Shown one piece after another: positions 26,018-36,388 of a stretch of DNA of 64,000 nucleotides (its first letter is position 1; every line of letters starts with the position of its first letter). A program made the position numbers and the translations under genes. Source of the stretch: DATDAW01 sp036525185 (GTDB lineage: Bacteria > Verrucomicrobiota > Verrucomicrobiia > Chthoniobacterales > DASVRZ01); assembly GCA_036525185.1 (NCBI GenBank), contig DATDAW010000029.1:44382-108381 (forward strand), read 5' to 3'. The notes beneath the pieces are model-generated. The model was given only the letters and a program-made list of their open reading frames with translations, had not been told where the DNA came from and did not search any database.

Positions 26018-26986
26018 ATGAAAGTTCAGCCTCTCGAATTTGAAAAACCCGTCGCGGACCTCGAAAAAAAGCTCGAAGACATCCGGAAGCAATCCAATGA
26101 GAGCGATCTCGATCTGGAGGTCGAAATCCGGCGCATGGAAGAGAAAATCGAGGCAATGCGTCAGGATATTTTCAGGAACCTGACGGCCTGGCAGCGCGTC
26201 CAGATTGCCCGCCACACCGCGAGGCCATTTTTCCTCGACTACATAGCAAATTGTTTTACCGATTTCGTGGAACTCCACGGCGACCGTCTTTTCGGAGAGG
26301 ATCGCGCGATGCCTGGCGGGCTTGCCACGATCGGCAAATATAGGTGTGTTGTTATTGGCCATCAGAAGGGCCGCAACACCAAGGAAAATTTGCGGCACAA
26401 TTTTGGTAGCGCGCACCCTGAAGGCTATCGCAAGGCGTTGCGGTTGATGCGACTGGCTGAGAAATTTAAACTCCCGGTGGTTGCGCTCATCGATACTCCT
26501 GGCGCCTATCCCGGCGTTGGGGCGGAGGAGCGTCACATCGCTGAATCTATTGCGGTAAATATCCGTGACATGATGGTTCTGAAAACGCCAATTGTTGCCG
26601 TCATCATCGGTGAAGGCGGCTCTGGCGGAGCACTCGGTATCGGTGTCGCGGACAAAGTACTCGTCATGGAAAACGCCTATTATTCCGTGATCAGCCCAGA
26701 AGGCTGTGCGGCGATTTTGTGGAAACACCGCCAGTATGCGCCGCAAGCCGCAGAAGCGCTAAAGCTCACCGCCATGCATCTGCTGGAACTTGATCTCGTC
26801 GACGGTATCGTTCCGGAACCTTTCGGCGGTGCCCATCGCGACCATGAGGAAGCTGGCAAATTGCTTCAGGCGACGGTTTTGGGTGCGCTTGACGAAATTA
26901 CCGCGCAACCCATTGAATCGCTCCTGGAATCCCGTTACGAAAAATTCCGAAAAATCGGCCCTGTGCTGGAACCGGAGGTGACATAG
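26018..26986 (+). CDS. accA: Acetyl-CoA carboxylase carboxyltransferase subunit alpha
   Basis: Transfers the carboxyl group from carboxybiotin to acetyl-CoA to make malonyl-CoA, as an alpha2beta2 complex with AccD. The 322 residues match AccA throughout: LEFEKPVADLEKKLEDIRKQ, NLTAWQRVQIARHTARPFFL, DRAMPGGLATIGKYRCVVIG, GSAHPEGYRKALRLMRLAEK, IDTPGAYPGVGAEERHIAES, IGEGGSGGALGIGVADKVLV, YYSVISPEGCAAILWK. accD, accB and accC are not in the window, a common arrangement. It lies 27 bases after the LysM gene. Confidence 0.97.
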   Translation: MKVQPLEFEKPVADLEKKLEDIRKQSNESDLDLEVEIRRMEEKIEAMRQDIFRNLTAWQRVQIARHTARPFFLDYIANCFTDFVELHGDRLFGEDRAMPGGLATIGKYRCVVIGHQKGRNTKENLRHNFGSAHPEGYRKALRLMRLAEKFKLPVVALIDTPGAYPGVGAEERHIAESIAVNIRDMMVLKTPIVAVIIGEGGSGGALGIGVADKVLVMENAYYSVISPEGCAAILWKHRQYAPQAAEALKLTAMHLLELDLVDGIVPEPFGGAHRDHEEAGKLLQATVLGALDEITAQPIESLLESRYEKFRKIGPVLEPEVT

Positions 26987-27021
26987 TTCCGTGGCTAAAG
27001 GCGCGGTGCGCCAGTTTGGGT

Positions 27022-27134
27022 AAGAGTCTTAAGTTTTTAAGTTTGTAAGTCTTAAGACTTTCAGCAAATGACGTGGGGGGCGACTACCGACGACCTCACT
27101 TGAAACTTACAAACTGACAAACTTAAGACTTGTT
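27022..27134. repeat. Inverted repeat between accA and the deoxyhypusine synthase-like gene
   Basis: Two imperfect arms of about 36 bases built on AGTCTTAAGTTT and GTTTGTAAGT flank about 40 bases of unrelated sequence. The right arm ends three bases before the next start codon, so the element occupies the whole ribosome-binding region. It is A/T-rich and unlike the other repeat families of the window. Confidence 0.75.
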
Positions 27135-27137
27135 CGC

Positions 27138-28316
27138 ATGTCCCAACTGAACCGCTTCCCGCGTCTCCTTCCCACACCGATCAAAAAAGGAGTCAAAGTC
27201 GCCGACCTTATCGACGGCACTTTCAAAGCCTACAATAGCGGCCGCCTCGGTGAAGCCTGCCGTTTGCTCACGGAAAAAATGCTGCCGGACAATGGCACTA
27301 TCGGCATGTCCTTAACCGGCGCGCTCACACCCGCAGGTCTCGGGAAAGCCGCCATCGTTCCGTTGATGAAAGCCGGATTTGTCGATTGGATCATTTCCAC
27401 GGGCGCGAATCTCTACCACGACCTTCACTACGGACTCGGCATGGCGCTCCATGCCGGATCGCCGTTCCTCAATGATATTGAGCTGCGGAACCTCGGTATC
27501 ATTCGCATTTACGATGTCCTTTTCGACTACGACGTCCTTCTCGACACCGACGCCTTCGTCCGCAAGGTCATCCAGGGGCCGGAATTTCAGACGCCGATGG
27601 GCACCGACGAATTTCATTTTAAGCTTGGCAAGTATGTCTTCGAGCGGGAAAGGAAACTCAAAATCCCCGAGACGTCGGTTCTCAGCGCCGCGTATCAATA
27701 TGGCGTTCCTATTTTCACCAGTTCGCCTGGAGACAGTTCCATCGGCATGAATGTCGCCGCCATGTCGCTGCGCGGCTCCGGCCTGCAATTCGATGTCAAT
27801 CGTGACGTAAACCAGACGGCAGCAATTGTTTACGATGCCAAATCCGGCGGATTGAATTCCAGCGTCTGGATTCTCGGCGGCGGTTCTCCCAAGAATTTCA
27901 TGCTGCAAACCGAGCCGCAGATTCAGGAAGTGATGGGTATTGAAGAACGTGGCCACGACTACTTTTTACAAATCACAGACGCTCGTCCCGACACCGGCGG
28001 TCTCAGCGGCGCGACTCCCGGCGAAGCAGTCAGCTGGGGAAAGGTTGATCCGGACAAGTTGCTCGATTGCGTCGTTTGTTATCTGGACTCAACCATTGCC
28101 TTGCCGCTGATCACCGCCTACGCGCTGAGCAAAGTCGCCCCGCGGAAGCGCAAAAATCTCTATGCCCGCCGCGACGAACTGCTGGAAAAACTTAAAGCCC
28201 AGTACTTCAAATCCGGCAGCGTGGAAAAAATTGCGCATCGAACGGACGTCTCGACCGCCCCCAAGAAAACCGGACGCAACCTAGCCAAACGCTCCACCGG
28301 CGTCTCGCGCCAGTAA
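27138..28316 (+). CDS. Deoxyhypusine synthase-like protein (possible homospermidine synthase)
   Basis: NAD-dependent aminobutyl transferase family, 392 residues. Landmarks are DGTFKAYNSGRLGEACRLLT, IGMSLTGALTPAGLGKAAIV, DWIISTGANLYHDLHYGLG, SPGDSSIGMNVAAMSLRG and the catalytic-lysine segment GEAVSWGKVDPD, with Lys302 at the position that forms the covalent intermediate in the eukaryotic enzyme. Bacteria lack the eIF5A substrate, so such proteins are thought to act on free diamines, as plant homospermidine synthase does. The same window encodes AguA and AguB, which make putrescine. The C-terminal 30 residues are a basic low-complexity tail. Confidence 0.88.
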   Translation: MSQLNRFPRLLPTPIKKGVKVADLIDGTFKAYNSGRLGEACRLLTEKMLPDNGTIGMSLTGALTPAGLGKAAIVPLMKAGFVDWIISTGANLYHDLHYGLGMALHAGSPFLNDIELRNLGIIRIYDVLFDYDVLLDTDAFVRKVIQGPEFQTPMGTDEFHFKLGKYVFERERKLKIPETSVLSAAYQYGVPIFTSSPGDSSIGMNVAAMSLRGSGLQFDVNRDVNQTAAIVYDAKSGGLNSSVWILGGGSPKNFMLQTEPQIQEVMGIEERGHDYFLQITDARPDTGGLSGATPGEAVSWGKVDPDKLLDCVVCYLDSTIALPLITAYALSKVAPRKRKNLYARRDELLEKLKAQYFKSGSVEKIAHRTDVSTAPKKTGRNLAKRSTGVSRQ

Positions 28317-28425
28317 ACTCTTACTCTTACTCGTAATCTTAATCTTTCTTCCTCTCTCATTTCTCCGCCTCTTTTGAGGTTGTGAGAAAAAGTGTCGAAT
28401 GGGATTAAAAGGGAAAGCCATTCCC

Positions 28426-29712
28426 ATGAACGTCGTACGTCACTCAGACCTTAATTTCCCCGACACAATTGCCGCGCTCAACCGTTTTGCGGAGCCGTCT
28501 CCCAATGTCCGCCAAACGGTAGCTGAAATCATCACCAATGTCCGGTCCAACGGTGATACCGCTCTCATCGATTACACTTTCAAATTTGGAGGTCCGTCGC
28601 TTGAGCCGGCTCAACTCTTGGTCAATCCGTCCGAAACAATGGCGGCGGTCGCCTCACTCACCGACGAAACCCGGGCCACGCTGGCTGCGTGCCATGCAAA
28701 CGTCACCGCTTTTGCCAGCTATGGACTTCGCCAAAACTGGAGCATCCTCAACGCCCAAGGCGTTCGCGTTGGCGAAAACTTTGATCCCTTCCGGCGTGTC
28801 GGGATTTATGTTCCGGGCGGCACGGCTCCGCTCGTTTCGACAGCGATCATGACCGTCACATTGGCCACGGTTGCTGGCGTCTCAGAGATCGTCGTCACGA
28901 CGCCTGCCGGCTCTGATGGCAAAATCAACTCCGCCCTTCTTTCCGCACTCCAACTGGCGGGAGCGACAGAAGTCTACAAAGTGGGCGGAGCGCAGGCAAT
29001 CGCGGCTCTAGCGTTCGGCACCGAAACCATCCGGCCTGTCGCGAAAATTTTCGGGCCAGGGAATCAATATGTCATCGAAGCGAAACGACAGGTTTTCGGC
29101 AAGGTCAGCATCGACCAGCTCCCCGGGCCGAGCGAAATCCTGATCATTGCCGACGAAACCGCCAATCCTGCATGGGTCGCAGCCGACCTACTGGCGCAGG
29201 CTGAACACGGTCATGACAGCGTCATCGGTTTCCTCACAGACTCTGAAAAATTGCTTTCCGCTGTTCGAGCTGAGATTGACACACAATCACAAACTCTTAC
29301 ACGGCAGACGTTTCTAAAGGAAGTGACGGGCCGAAACGCGTTTCTCATTCTGGTGGAGGACCTGGATCAGGCCGTTCAGATCGCGAACAATTTTTCCCCG
29401 GAGCACCTGACCATTGCGACTCGAGATCCCGCTCAAATCGCTGGCGACATCCGCACGGCTGGTGCGATCTTTCTCGGCTCCTGGTCTCCGGTTGCTGGCG
29501 GCGATTTCCTGGCCGGTCCGAGCCATACGCTGCCCACCGGAGGCGCCGGAAAATCATTCTCGGGTTTGACGGTTGATCAATTTCAACGCCGGACCAGCAT
29601 CCTCGAATTCGATGAGAAATCGCTTCGGGAATCGGCTCCCATCATAGCTGCCGCCGCCACGCTGGAGGGTCTCGACGCCCACGCGCGGTCCGCGACCATA
29701 CGCTTGGGGTGA
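28426..29712 (+). CDS. hisD: Histidinol dehydrogenase
   Basis: Catalyses the last two oxidations of histidine synthesis, histidinol to histidine. The 428 residues carry the family landmarks: RRVGIYVPGGTAPLVSTAIM, TPAGSDGKINSALLSALQLA, KVGGAQAIAALAFGTETIRP, KIFGPGNQYVIEAKRQVFG, DQLPGPSEILIIADETANP, LLAQAEHGHDSVIGFLTDS and GPSHTLPTGGAGKSFSGLTV. I prefer the ATG at 28426, which has a GGGAAAG-like site upstream; ATG 28399 would add nine residues. No other his gene is present. It converges on the histidine kinase gene 15 bases away. Confidence 0.96.
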   Translation: MNVVRHSDLNFPDTIAALNRFAEPSPNVRQTVAEIITNVRSNGDTALIDYTFKFGGPSLEPAQLLVNPSETMAAVASLTDETRATLAACHANVTAFASYGLRQNWSILNAQGVRVGENFDPFRRVGIYVPGGTAPLVSTAIMTVTLATVAGVSEIVVTTPAGSDGKINSALLSALQLAGATEVYKVGGAQAIAALAFGTETIRPVAKIFGPGNQYVIEAKRQVFGKVSIDQLPGPSEILIIADETANPAWVAADLLAQAEHGHDSVIGFLTDSEKLLSAVRAEIDTQSQTLTRQTFLKEVTGRNAFLILVEDLDQAVQIANNFSPEHLTIATRDPAQIAGDIRTAGAIFLGSWSPVAGGDFLAGPSHTLPTGGAGKSFSGLTVDQFQRRTSILEFDEKSLRESAPIIAAAATLEGLDAHARSATIRLG

Positions 29713-29727
29713 TCCGATGGCTTTGCG

Positions 29728-31065
29728 CTATAACCTGAGCCTGGCCACGCAACCCGTTCGATCGAGGCGGTTTTCAAGCGTTAGTGTCCCGCCGTGCGAC
29801 TCCGCGATCTGACGGCTCAACGCGAGCCCAATTCCAGTCCCGTTCGGTTTTGTCGTAAAAAACGGCACGAATAAATTCGCGTCGCTCATTAAACCGGGCC
29901 CCTCGTCGAGTACTTCGATTTCGATGTTTGAGCCGGTGGAAATCCACCTGATCGCGACCTTTCCACCGGTCTCCAGCGAGGCATCGACAGCATTGCGAAT
30001 GAGATTGATGAGGAGTTGTTCCAGCTGATCGCCATCCGCCTGAAGTTCAACCGCCGGTCCAGATTCAACTTGGACGCCAAACCGGGTTTCGAGACCGGCG
30101 ACCCGTCGGATCAAATCGGCGATGTTCACGCTGCGCAACGTCGGTGCCGGCAAACGCGCGAGCTGCGCATAGGCTTGCATGAATCGCTGCAACGACTCGG
30201 ACCGTGTCCGGATGATCTGCAAGCCGCGCTGGAGATCTGCTTCCCAATCGGGCAGTCGCGGCTGGCGCTGGATGAGGGTTTCAAGACTGCCGGCAAGGGA
30301 TTTGATTGGAGCCAGCGAGTTGTTTAACTCATGACCCAACACTCGGACGAGCCGTCTCCAGGCGTTTCGTTCTTCCTCGCGCAACGCCCAACTCAAATCG
30401 GTTAGAATCACCAGCGTCCGCGGCAACCCATTCTCCCGGAACCAGCTGCGCCGAACCGACCAGCGTCCCGTCCCCCCCGGCAGCGAAAGGGAAAGTGGCA
30501 CATCCTCAGCAGCTTGCAGGGCGTCAAGAAGGCCGATGTCCACTGCCATCCGTCCGGCCAGTTTTGCCAGCGGCTGGCCGAGCAATTTCTCCCCGGCACG
30601 ATTAGCAAGCCGGAGACGAGCGTTTTGATCAAAAATAAAAACGGCCGCATCGATTTCAGCCATGACGAGCCTCAAAAGGCTCAACGCCTCAAGCGCTCCG
30701 GTTCGTTGTCGTTGCAGGGTGTCGCCCAGCGAATTGATTTCAAAGAACACTTCGCCCAGCGCGTCACCGTGGCGGGCGCCACGGGCGCGAATGGAAAAAT
30801 CCTCTTCGCGGAGCGCCGCGAGTAGGTTCGCGATAGTCTGCAGTGGGCGTTTGGCCCGGGCGCGTAGAAGGAGTGCGCCCCCGACGCTCGACAGCAGAAT
30901 GAGAAGTGTAAATGTCCAGCGAAGTTTGGCGGAATGATCGTCCGCCCACAACAGCACGAGCGCGACCAACATCGCCGGGATGCCCGAGGCGAAAGCCACC
31001 AGTGCAAGCCGATTCTCCAACGGATCGTGCGGGGAACGAACGGTTCTGAAATGGGGGCCTGACAT
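29728..31065 (-). CDS. NtrY-like sensor histidine kinase
   Basis: Membrane-bound kinase of 445 residues. Two membrane helices (about 22-40 and 50-67) are followed by a HAMP-like segment, a PAS-like sensor (about 125-225, with MAEIDAAVFIFDQNARLRLA) and the kinase core. The phospho-acceptor is His245 in VRVLGHELNNSLAPIKSL. ATP-lid motifs are LINLIRNAVDAS, VLDEGPGLM and PNGTGIGLALSRQIAESHGG. The HELNN-type H box is typical of NtrY kinases. The response regulator gene lies 154 bases upstream on the same strand, so the pair probably works together. Its signal is unknown. Confidence 0.92.
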   Translation of the reverse strand: MSGPHFRTVRSPHDPLENRLALVAFASGIPAMLVALVLLWADDHSAKLRWTFTLLILLSSVGGALLLRARAKRPLQTIANLLAALREEDFSIRARGARHGDALGEVFFEINSLGDTLQRQRTGALEALSLLRLVMAEIDAAVFIFDQNARLRLANRAGEKLLGQPLAKLAGRMAVDIGLLDALQAAEDVPLSLSLPGGTGRWSVRRSWFRENGLPRTLVILTDLSWALREEERNAWRRLVRVLGHELNNSLAPIKSLAGSLETLIQRQPRLPDWEADLQRGLQIIRTRSESLQRFMQAYAQLARLPAPTLRSVNIADLIRRVAGLETRFGVQVESGPAVELQADGDQLEQLLINLIRNAVDASLETGGKVAIRWISTGSNIEIEVLDEGPGLMSDANLFVPFFTTKPNGTGIGLALSRQIAESHGGTLTLENRLDRTGCVARLRL

Positions 31066-31075
31066 ACGAGATTAT

Positions 31076-31200
31076 GACAAATGGGGATGGGCGAACGGAC
31101 GAAATGCGTACGGACTAATGGCCCGTGAATGCCCTTCCGGACAGAGCAGGAGAGGGGAACGTTTGTTTTTCATTCGTAATCCGTCATTCGCCCATTTTGC
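31076..31200. repeat. Degenerate inverted repeat between the response regulator and kinase genes
   Basis: The left arm contains ATGGGCGAACGGACGAAAT and the right arm, read on the other strand, contains AATGGGCGAATGACGG followed by ATTACGAATG. The arms are imperfect and about 56 bases apart. The element fills most of the 154-base gap between the two genes. Confidence 0.55.
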
Positions 31201-31219
31201 TTTTTTGCTCATTTTTCCT

Positions 31220-32602
<1,383 letters not shown>

Positions 32603-32698
32603 GTGGCAAGCGATTTGATCGGGTGTGAAACATGTTAGAGGCAGCCTTATGGTCGAACCGGAAACGGATGGAAACCCTTCGACTCGAACACACCGCGA

Positions 32699-32854
32699 AT
32701 GGCAGAAAAAAATGAAACGATGGGAAATCGTTCAGCTAATCGGCTGCATCTGGCTGCGATGGAAGAAATGGAGGTGCGCCGCTTGATGACCAACGACCAT
32801 GCGCGAGGGGTCGCGGCGGAAGTATTGGGATATGCGGTGGTTTTACCGGTGTAG
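32699..32854 (+). CDS. Possible small hypothetical protein, low support
   Basis: A 51-codon frame in the gap between the response regulator start and the leuS stop. It has a fairly bacterial composition (several Met, Glu, Arg; C-terminus AAEVLGYAVVLPV) but no recognised motif. A second overlapping 45-codon frame starts near 32650, which lowers confidence in both. The rest of this 255-base gap shows nothing else. Confidence 0.25.
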   Translation: MAEKNETMGNRSANRLHLAAMEEMEVRRLMTNDHARGVAAEVLGYAVVLPV

Positions 32855-32858
32855 GCAG

Positions 32859-35438
32859 TTAGCCAACAACGACGTTCACTAGTTTGCCTGGAACGACGAT
32901 AATTTTGCGGACCGTCTTACCCGCGGTTGCCTCCTGGATTTTCGGTAACGCAAGCGCTTGGGCTGTGGTGTCTTCCTGAGACAGATCTTTTTTGATCGTG
33001 ACCCGGTCTCGGACCTTGCCGTTGATCTGGACTGGGATTTCGATTTCGTCCTCGATGAGCAGAGTGTCGTCCCAGGCCTGCCAGGTTTGAGCGACGATCT
33101 GGCCTTCGAAACCGGCAAACTTTTCGGACAGCAGGCTCCACAGTTCTTCGGTCAAATGCGGAGCGAAGGGATTCAACAGGATGAGCAATGTCCGCAATGC
33201 CGAAACAGGCCGCGCTTCGACATTTGTAAACTCATTGGTGAACACCATCATCTGTGAAATGGCTGTGTTGAAGGCGAGCGCTTCAATGTCCTGCGTCACT
33301 TTTTTGATCGTGGCGTGGATGACCTTTTGCTGTTTGCTCGTGGGCGGGACGTCGGCAAGCAGGCTGGATATTTCCCAATTTCCTTCCTGGTTTTCCTCCA
33401 TCACCAGCCGCCAGACACGCGCCAGAAAACGGTGCACGCCTTCGACGCCGCTCATACTCCAGGGTTTCACTTGTTCGAGCGGCCCCATAAACATCTCATA
33501 CAGGCGCAATGAATCGGCGCCGTAGTCGGTGATGATGTCGTCAGGGTTGATGACGTTGCCACGGCTCTTGGACATTTTCTGGTTGTCCGTGCCGAGGATC
33601 ATGCCCTGGTTCACCAGCTTTTGAAACGGCTCGACCGTGCTGACATACCCCAAATCGTAGAGGACTTTGTGCCAGAAACGGGCGTATAGCAGATGCAAAA
33701 CGGCGTGCTCCGTGCCGCCGACGTAGAGATCGACGCCGCCGGGATTCTGGATTTTGGAATCTCGATTTTCGATTTTGACAGCACCGGTCATCCAGTACCG
33801 CTCGGCTTCTTCGCTGGCGAAGCGATCCGGGTTTTGCGGGTCGCAGTACCGCAGGTAATACCAGCATGAGCCAGCCCATTGGGGCATGGTGTTCGTTTCG
33901 CGGGTTGCGGCGTCGGAGTAACGAATCCAATCTGCCGCGCGTGCCAGGGGAGGTTCTCCGGACTCTGTCGGCTTGAAATCTTCGAGCGGCGGTGGTGCCA
34001 GCGGCAATTCGGTTTCGGGGAGAGTGCTATGCTGGCCGCTTTTCCAGATGACCGGAAACGGCTCGCCCCAGTAGCGTTGACGCGAAAAAAGCCAGTCGCG
34101 CAGCTTGTAATTGACCGTCTTTTGGCCCAGGCCACGTTCCTCGAGCCATGCCGTGATCGTTTTTTTGGCTTCATCCGTTGGCAATCCGTCGATGATACCC
34201 GAGTTAATGGAGGTTCCCTGTCCGGAAAAACAGGCATCTTCGTTTTCCACGGGGCCAACGACAAAACGGATGGGCAGACCGAATTTCTTCGCGAACTCCC
34301 AGTCGCGTTCGTCATGCGCGGGTACGGCCATGATCGCCCCTGTGCCGTAGCCCATTAGAACGTAATCCGCGATCCAAATGGGAATTTTCTCCTGATTGAC
34401 GGGATTGATCGCGAAGGCCCCGGTAAAGATACCTGTTTTGTCCTTGGCCAGATCAGTTCGGTCGAGGTCGGATTTGCCGGAAATCTCCGCGCGGTAGGCG
34501 GCGACTGCGTCCGCGTGCTCACGGGTGGTGATTGAATCGACCAGCGGATGCTCAGGCGACAATACCATGTAAGTCGCGCCGAATAATGTGTCGGGCCGCG
34601 TCGTAAAAACAGAAATCGAAAATCCGGAATCCAAAATCGAAAATTCCACCCGGGCACCATCGCTCTTGCCGATCCAGTTCGTCTGCAGGAGCTTGATTCC
34701 CTCGGGCCAATCCAGACCTTCCAACTCTTTGATCAATCGCTCTGCATACGCCGTGATGCGCAACATCCACTGTCGCATGGGCTTGCGAATGACCGGAAAA
34801 CCGCCGACTTCGCTTTTTCCGTCGATCACCTCCTCGTTCGCCAGCACGGTGCCCAATTCCGGGCACCAGTTCACCGGCGCTTCGGCGACATAGGCCAGGC
34901 GCACGGAATCTGGATCATTCCCGGTGTAAGTCGAGATGGGTTCGGCCTTGTGGGTGGCAGGATTAAACCACGAGTTATAGATCTTCAGGAAAATCCACTG
35001 CGTCCATTTGAAATAACCGGGGTCGGTCGTGTTGACCTCTCGGCTCCAGTCATAGCTGAAGCCGATGCGCTGGAGCTGCTTTTTGAATCTCTCAACGTTC
35101 CGTTCCGTGGTGACGGCGGGATGTTGGCCAGTCTTGATAGCGTATTGTTCTGCGGGTAATCCAAATGCGTCCCAGCCCATCGGGTGCAACACGTTAAATC
35201 CCTTCAACCGCTTGAACCGCGCAATAATGTCCGTCGCCGTGTATCCTTCGGGATGCCCGACGTGCAACCCGTCACCGCTGGGATAGGGGAACATATCGAG
35301 GACGAAATACTTCGGTTTTTTCGGATCGAAGCCGGATTGACCGGGGTTCGGCGCACGAAAAGTCTCTTCCTGGTTCCAGAGGGCCTGCCACTTGGGCTCG
35401 ATCTGGTCGTAAGGATAGGGTTTTCGCTTCTCGCTCAT
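32859..35438 (-). CDS. leuS: Leucyl-tRNA synthetase with repeat-derived segments
   Basis: Charges tRNA-Leu. Class I synthetase of 859 residues: the HIGH motif is HVGH (59-62) after FVLDMFPYPSGDGL, the editing domain contains VFTTRPDTLFGATYMVLSPE and GTGAIMAVPAHDERDWEFA, and KMSKS (621-625) is followed by RGNVINPDDII. The C-terminal anticodon-binding region ends GKVRDRVTIKK and later TVRKIIVVPGKLVNVVVG. Two stretches are built from the same short DNA repeat in opposite orientation: about residues 264-276, within the normal length, and about 553-566, where some 17 residues appear to be added just before VDLYVGGTEHAVLHLLYARF. The start is the ATG at 35438; the open frame extends a few codons upstream. 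Confidence 0.96.
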   Translation of the reverse strand: MSEKRKPYPYDQIEPKWQALWNQEETFRAPNPGQSGFDPKKPKYFVLDMFPYPSGDGLHVGHPEGYTATDIIARFKRLKGFNVLHPMGWDAFGLPAEQYAIKTGQHPAVTTERNVERFKKQLQRIGFSYDWSREVNTTDPGYFKWTQWIFLKIYNSWFNPATHKAEPISTYTGNDPDSVRLAYVAEAPVNWCPELGTVLANEEVIDGKSEVGGFPVIRKPMRQWMLRITAYAERLIKELEGLDWPEGIKLLQTNWIGKSDGARVEFSILDSGFSISVFTTRPDTLFGATYMVLSPEHPLVDSITTREHADAVAAYRAEISGKSDLDRTDLAKDKTGIFTGAFAINPVNQEKIPIWIADYVLMGYGTGAIMAVPAHDERDWEFAKKFGLPIRFVVGPVENEDACFSGQGTSINSGIIDGLPTDEAKKTITAWLEERGLGQKTVNYKLRDWLFSRQRYWGEPFPVIWKSGQHSTLPETELPLAPPPLEDFKPTESGEPPLARAADWIRYSDAATRETNTMPQWAGSCWYYLRYCDPQNPDRFASEEAERYWMTGAVKIENRDSKIQNPGGVDLYVGGTEHAVLHLLYARFWHKVLYDLGYVSTVEPFQKLVNQGMILGTDNQKMSKSRGNVINPDDIITDYGADSLRLYEMFMGPLEQVKPWSMSGVEGVHRFLARVWRLVMEENQEGNWEISSLLADVPPTSKQQKVIHATIKKVTQDIEALAFNTAISQMMVFTNEFTNVEARPVSALRTLLILLNPFAPHLTEELWSLLSEKFAGFEGQIVAQTWQAWDDTLLIEDEIEIPVQINGKVRDRVTIKKDLSQEDTTAQALALPKIQEATAGKTVRKIIVVPGKLVNVVVG
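33743..33779. repeat. Short dispersed repeat inside leuS (copy 1)
   Basis: A/T-rich 37-base unit made of CTGGATTTTGGAAT and CTCGATTTTCGATTTTG. It is translated in frame as part of KIENRDSKIQNPGG. It resembles the second copy at 34611-34647 in reverse orientation. Confidence 0.7.
34611..34647. repeat. Short dispersed repeat inside leuS (copy 2)
   Basis: The unit AGAAATCGAAAATCCGGAAT plus CCAAAATCGAAAATT is nearly the reverse complement of copy 1. It is translated as FSILDSGFSIS on the leuS strand and lies in a variable loop of the editing domain. Confidence 0.65.
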
Positions 35439-35571
35439 GGCTGTAAAAAGAGGGACAGCCACTCAACAATCGTCCCTCCACTTGCGCAACCGATTTTGAT
35501 ATCCGACAAACAACCACCCGGTTCTTCTGCCGATTTCGCTGAGAACCTTGGAGGTTCCGTCCTCACATCCT

Positions 35572-36150
35572 ATGCAACACATCCTGATAGCCACGCGTAA
35601 CTCGCACAAAACTAAAGAGATCCGGCAAATGCTTGACGGCCATTTTATTGTCGAGGATTTGAATGCCCGGGACCATTGGCCGGAGATCGAAGAAACGGCC
35701 GACACGTTTGCGGGAAACGCCGCGCTCAAGGCTTTGGGGATTTCAGTGCTCTACGATGGCATCGTGCTGGCGGACGATTCCGGGTTGGAAGTCGACTCCC
35801 TTGGCGGCGAACCAGGCGTGTGGTCGGCGCGTTATGCCGGTGAAAATGCGACCGATGCGGACAACCGGGCGCTGCTGTTGAAAAGACTGGATGGAAAACC
35901 GTCGTCGGGCCGTTTCCGCTGTTCGATGGTCCTTGCGCAGGCGGGTGTCGAGCTTGCGACATTCGATGGCGCGGTCGAGGGCACCGTTATTAACGACGAA
36001 CGCGGCGCCGGCGGCTTCGGCTACGATCCGCTGTTCCTTCCAGACGGATTTTTTAACACATTTGCGGAATTGCCGTCGGAGACAAAGAATCAATTAAGCC
36101 ACCGGGCGCGGGCTTTGGAACAGGCCGTCCGGTTTCTTGGACAGCTGTAA
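35572..36150 (+). CDS. rdgB: Non-canonical purine NTP pyrophosphatase (RdgB/HAM1)
   Basis: Hydrolyses dITP, ITP and XTP to monophosphates and keeps deaminated purines out of nucleic acids. The 192 residues contain the family landmarks LIATRNSHKTKEIRQMLD, ADTFAGNAALKA, VLADDSGLEVDSLGGEPGVW, SARYAGENATDADNRALLL, GAGGFGYDPLFLPDGF and ELPSETKNQLSHRARAL. The start at 35572 fits the usual N-terminus. The gene diverges from leuS with 133 bases between starts. Confidence 0.96.
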   Translation: MQHILIATRNSHKTKEIRQMLDGHFIVEDLNARDHWPEIEETADTFAGNAALKALGISVLYDGIVLADDSGLEVDSLGGEPGVWSARYAGENATDADNRALLLKRLDGKPSSGRFRCSMVLAQAGVELATFDGAVEGTVINDERGAGGFGYDPLFLPDGFFNTFAELPSETKNQLSHRARALEQAVRFLGQL

Positions 36151-36388
36151 GTGTCCCCTGAAAACCAGGACAAGGCCAACCCGACACGGTTTCCAGCGGG
36201 GCGACGAAATGAGGAGCTAGACGCGCGATGCATCCAGACAAAGTCTCTGGCGTGAGGGTCCCCCGGGGAGGCGTGGAGTATGGTGTTTTCGAGACAAAAA
36301 ACCGGGTGCGCACTTGCGTTGTGCACAAATGCGTATAAGAAAACAATAATATTCGCCACCTCTGATTCTCCCACAGATACCCTCATCC

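Noticed and set aside
25013..26746. 577-codon open frame on the minus strand
   Set aside because: It runs antisense to the LysM gene and accA, both real by homology. High GC at third positions explains the absence of stops.
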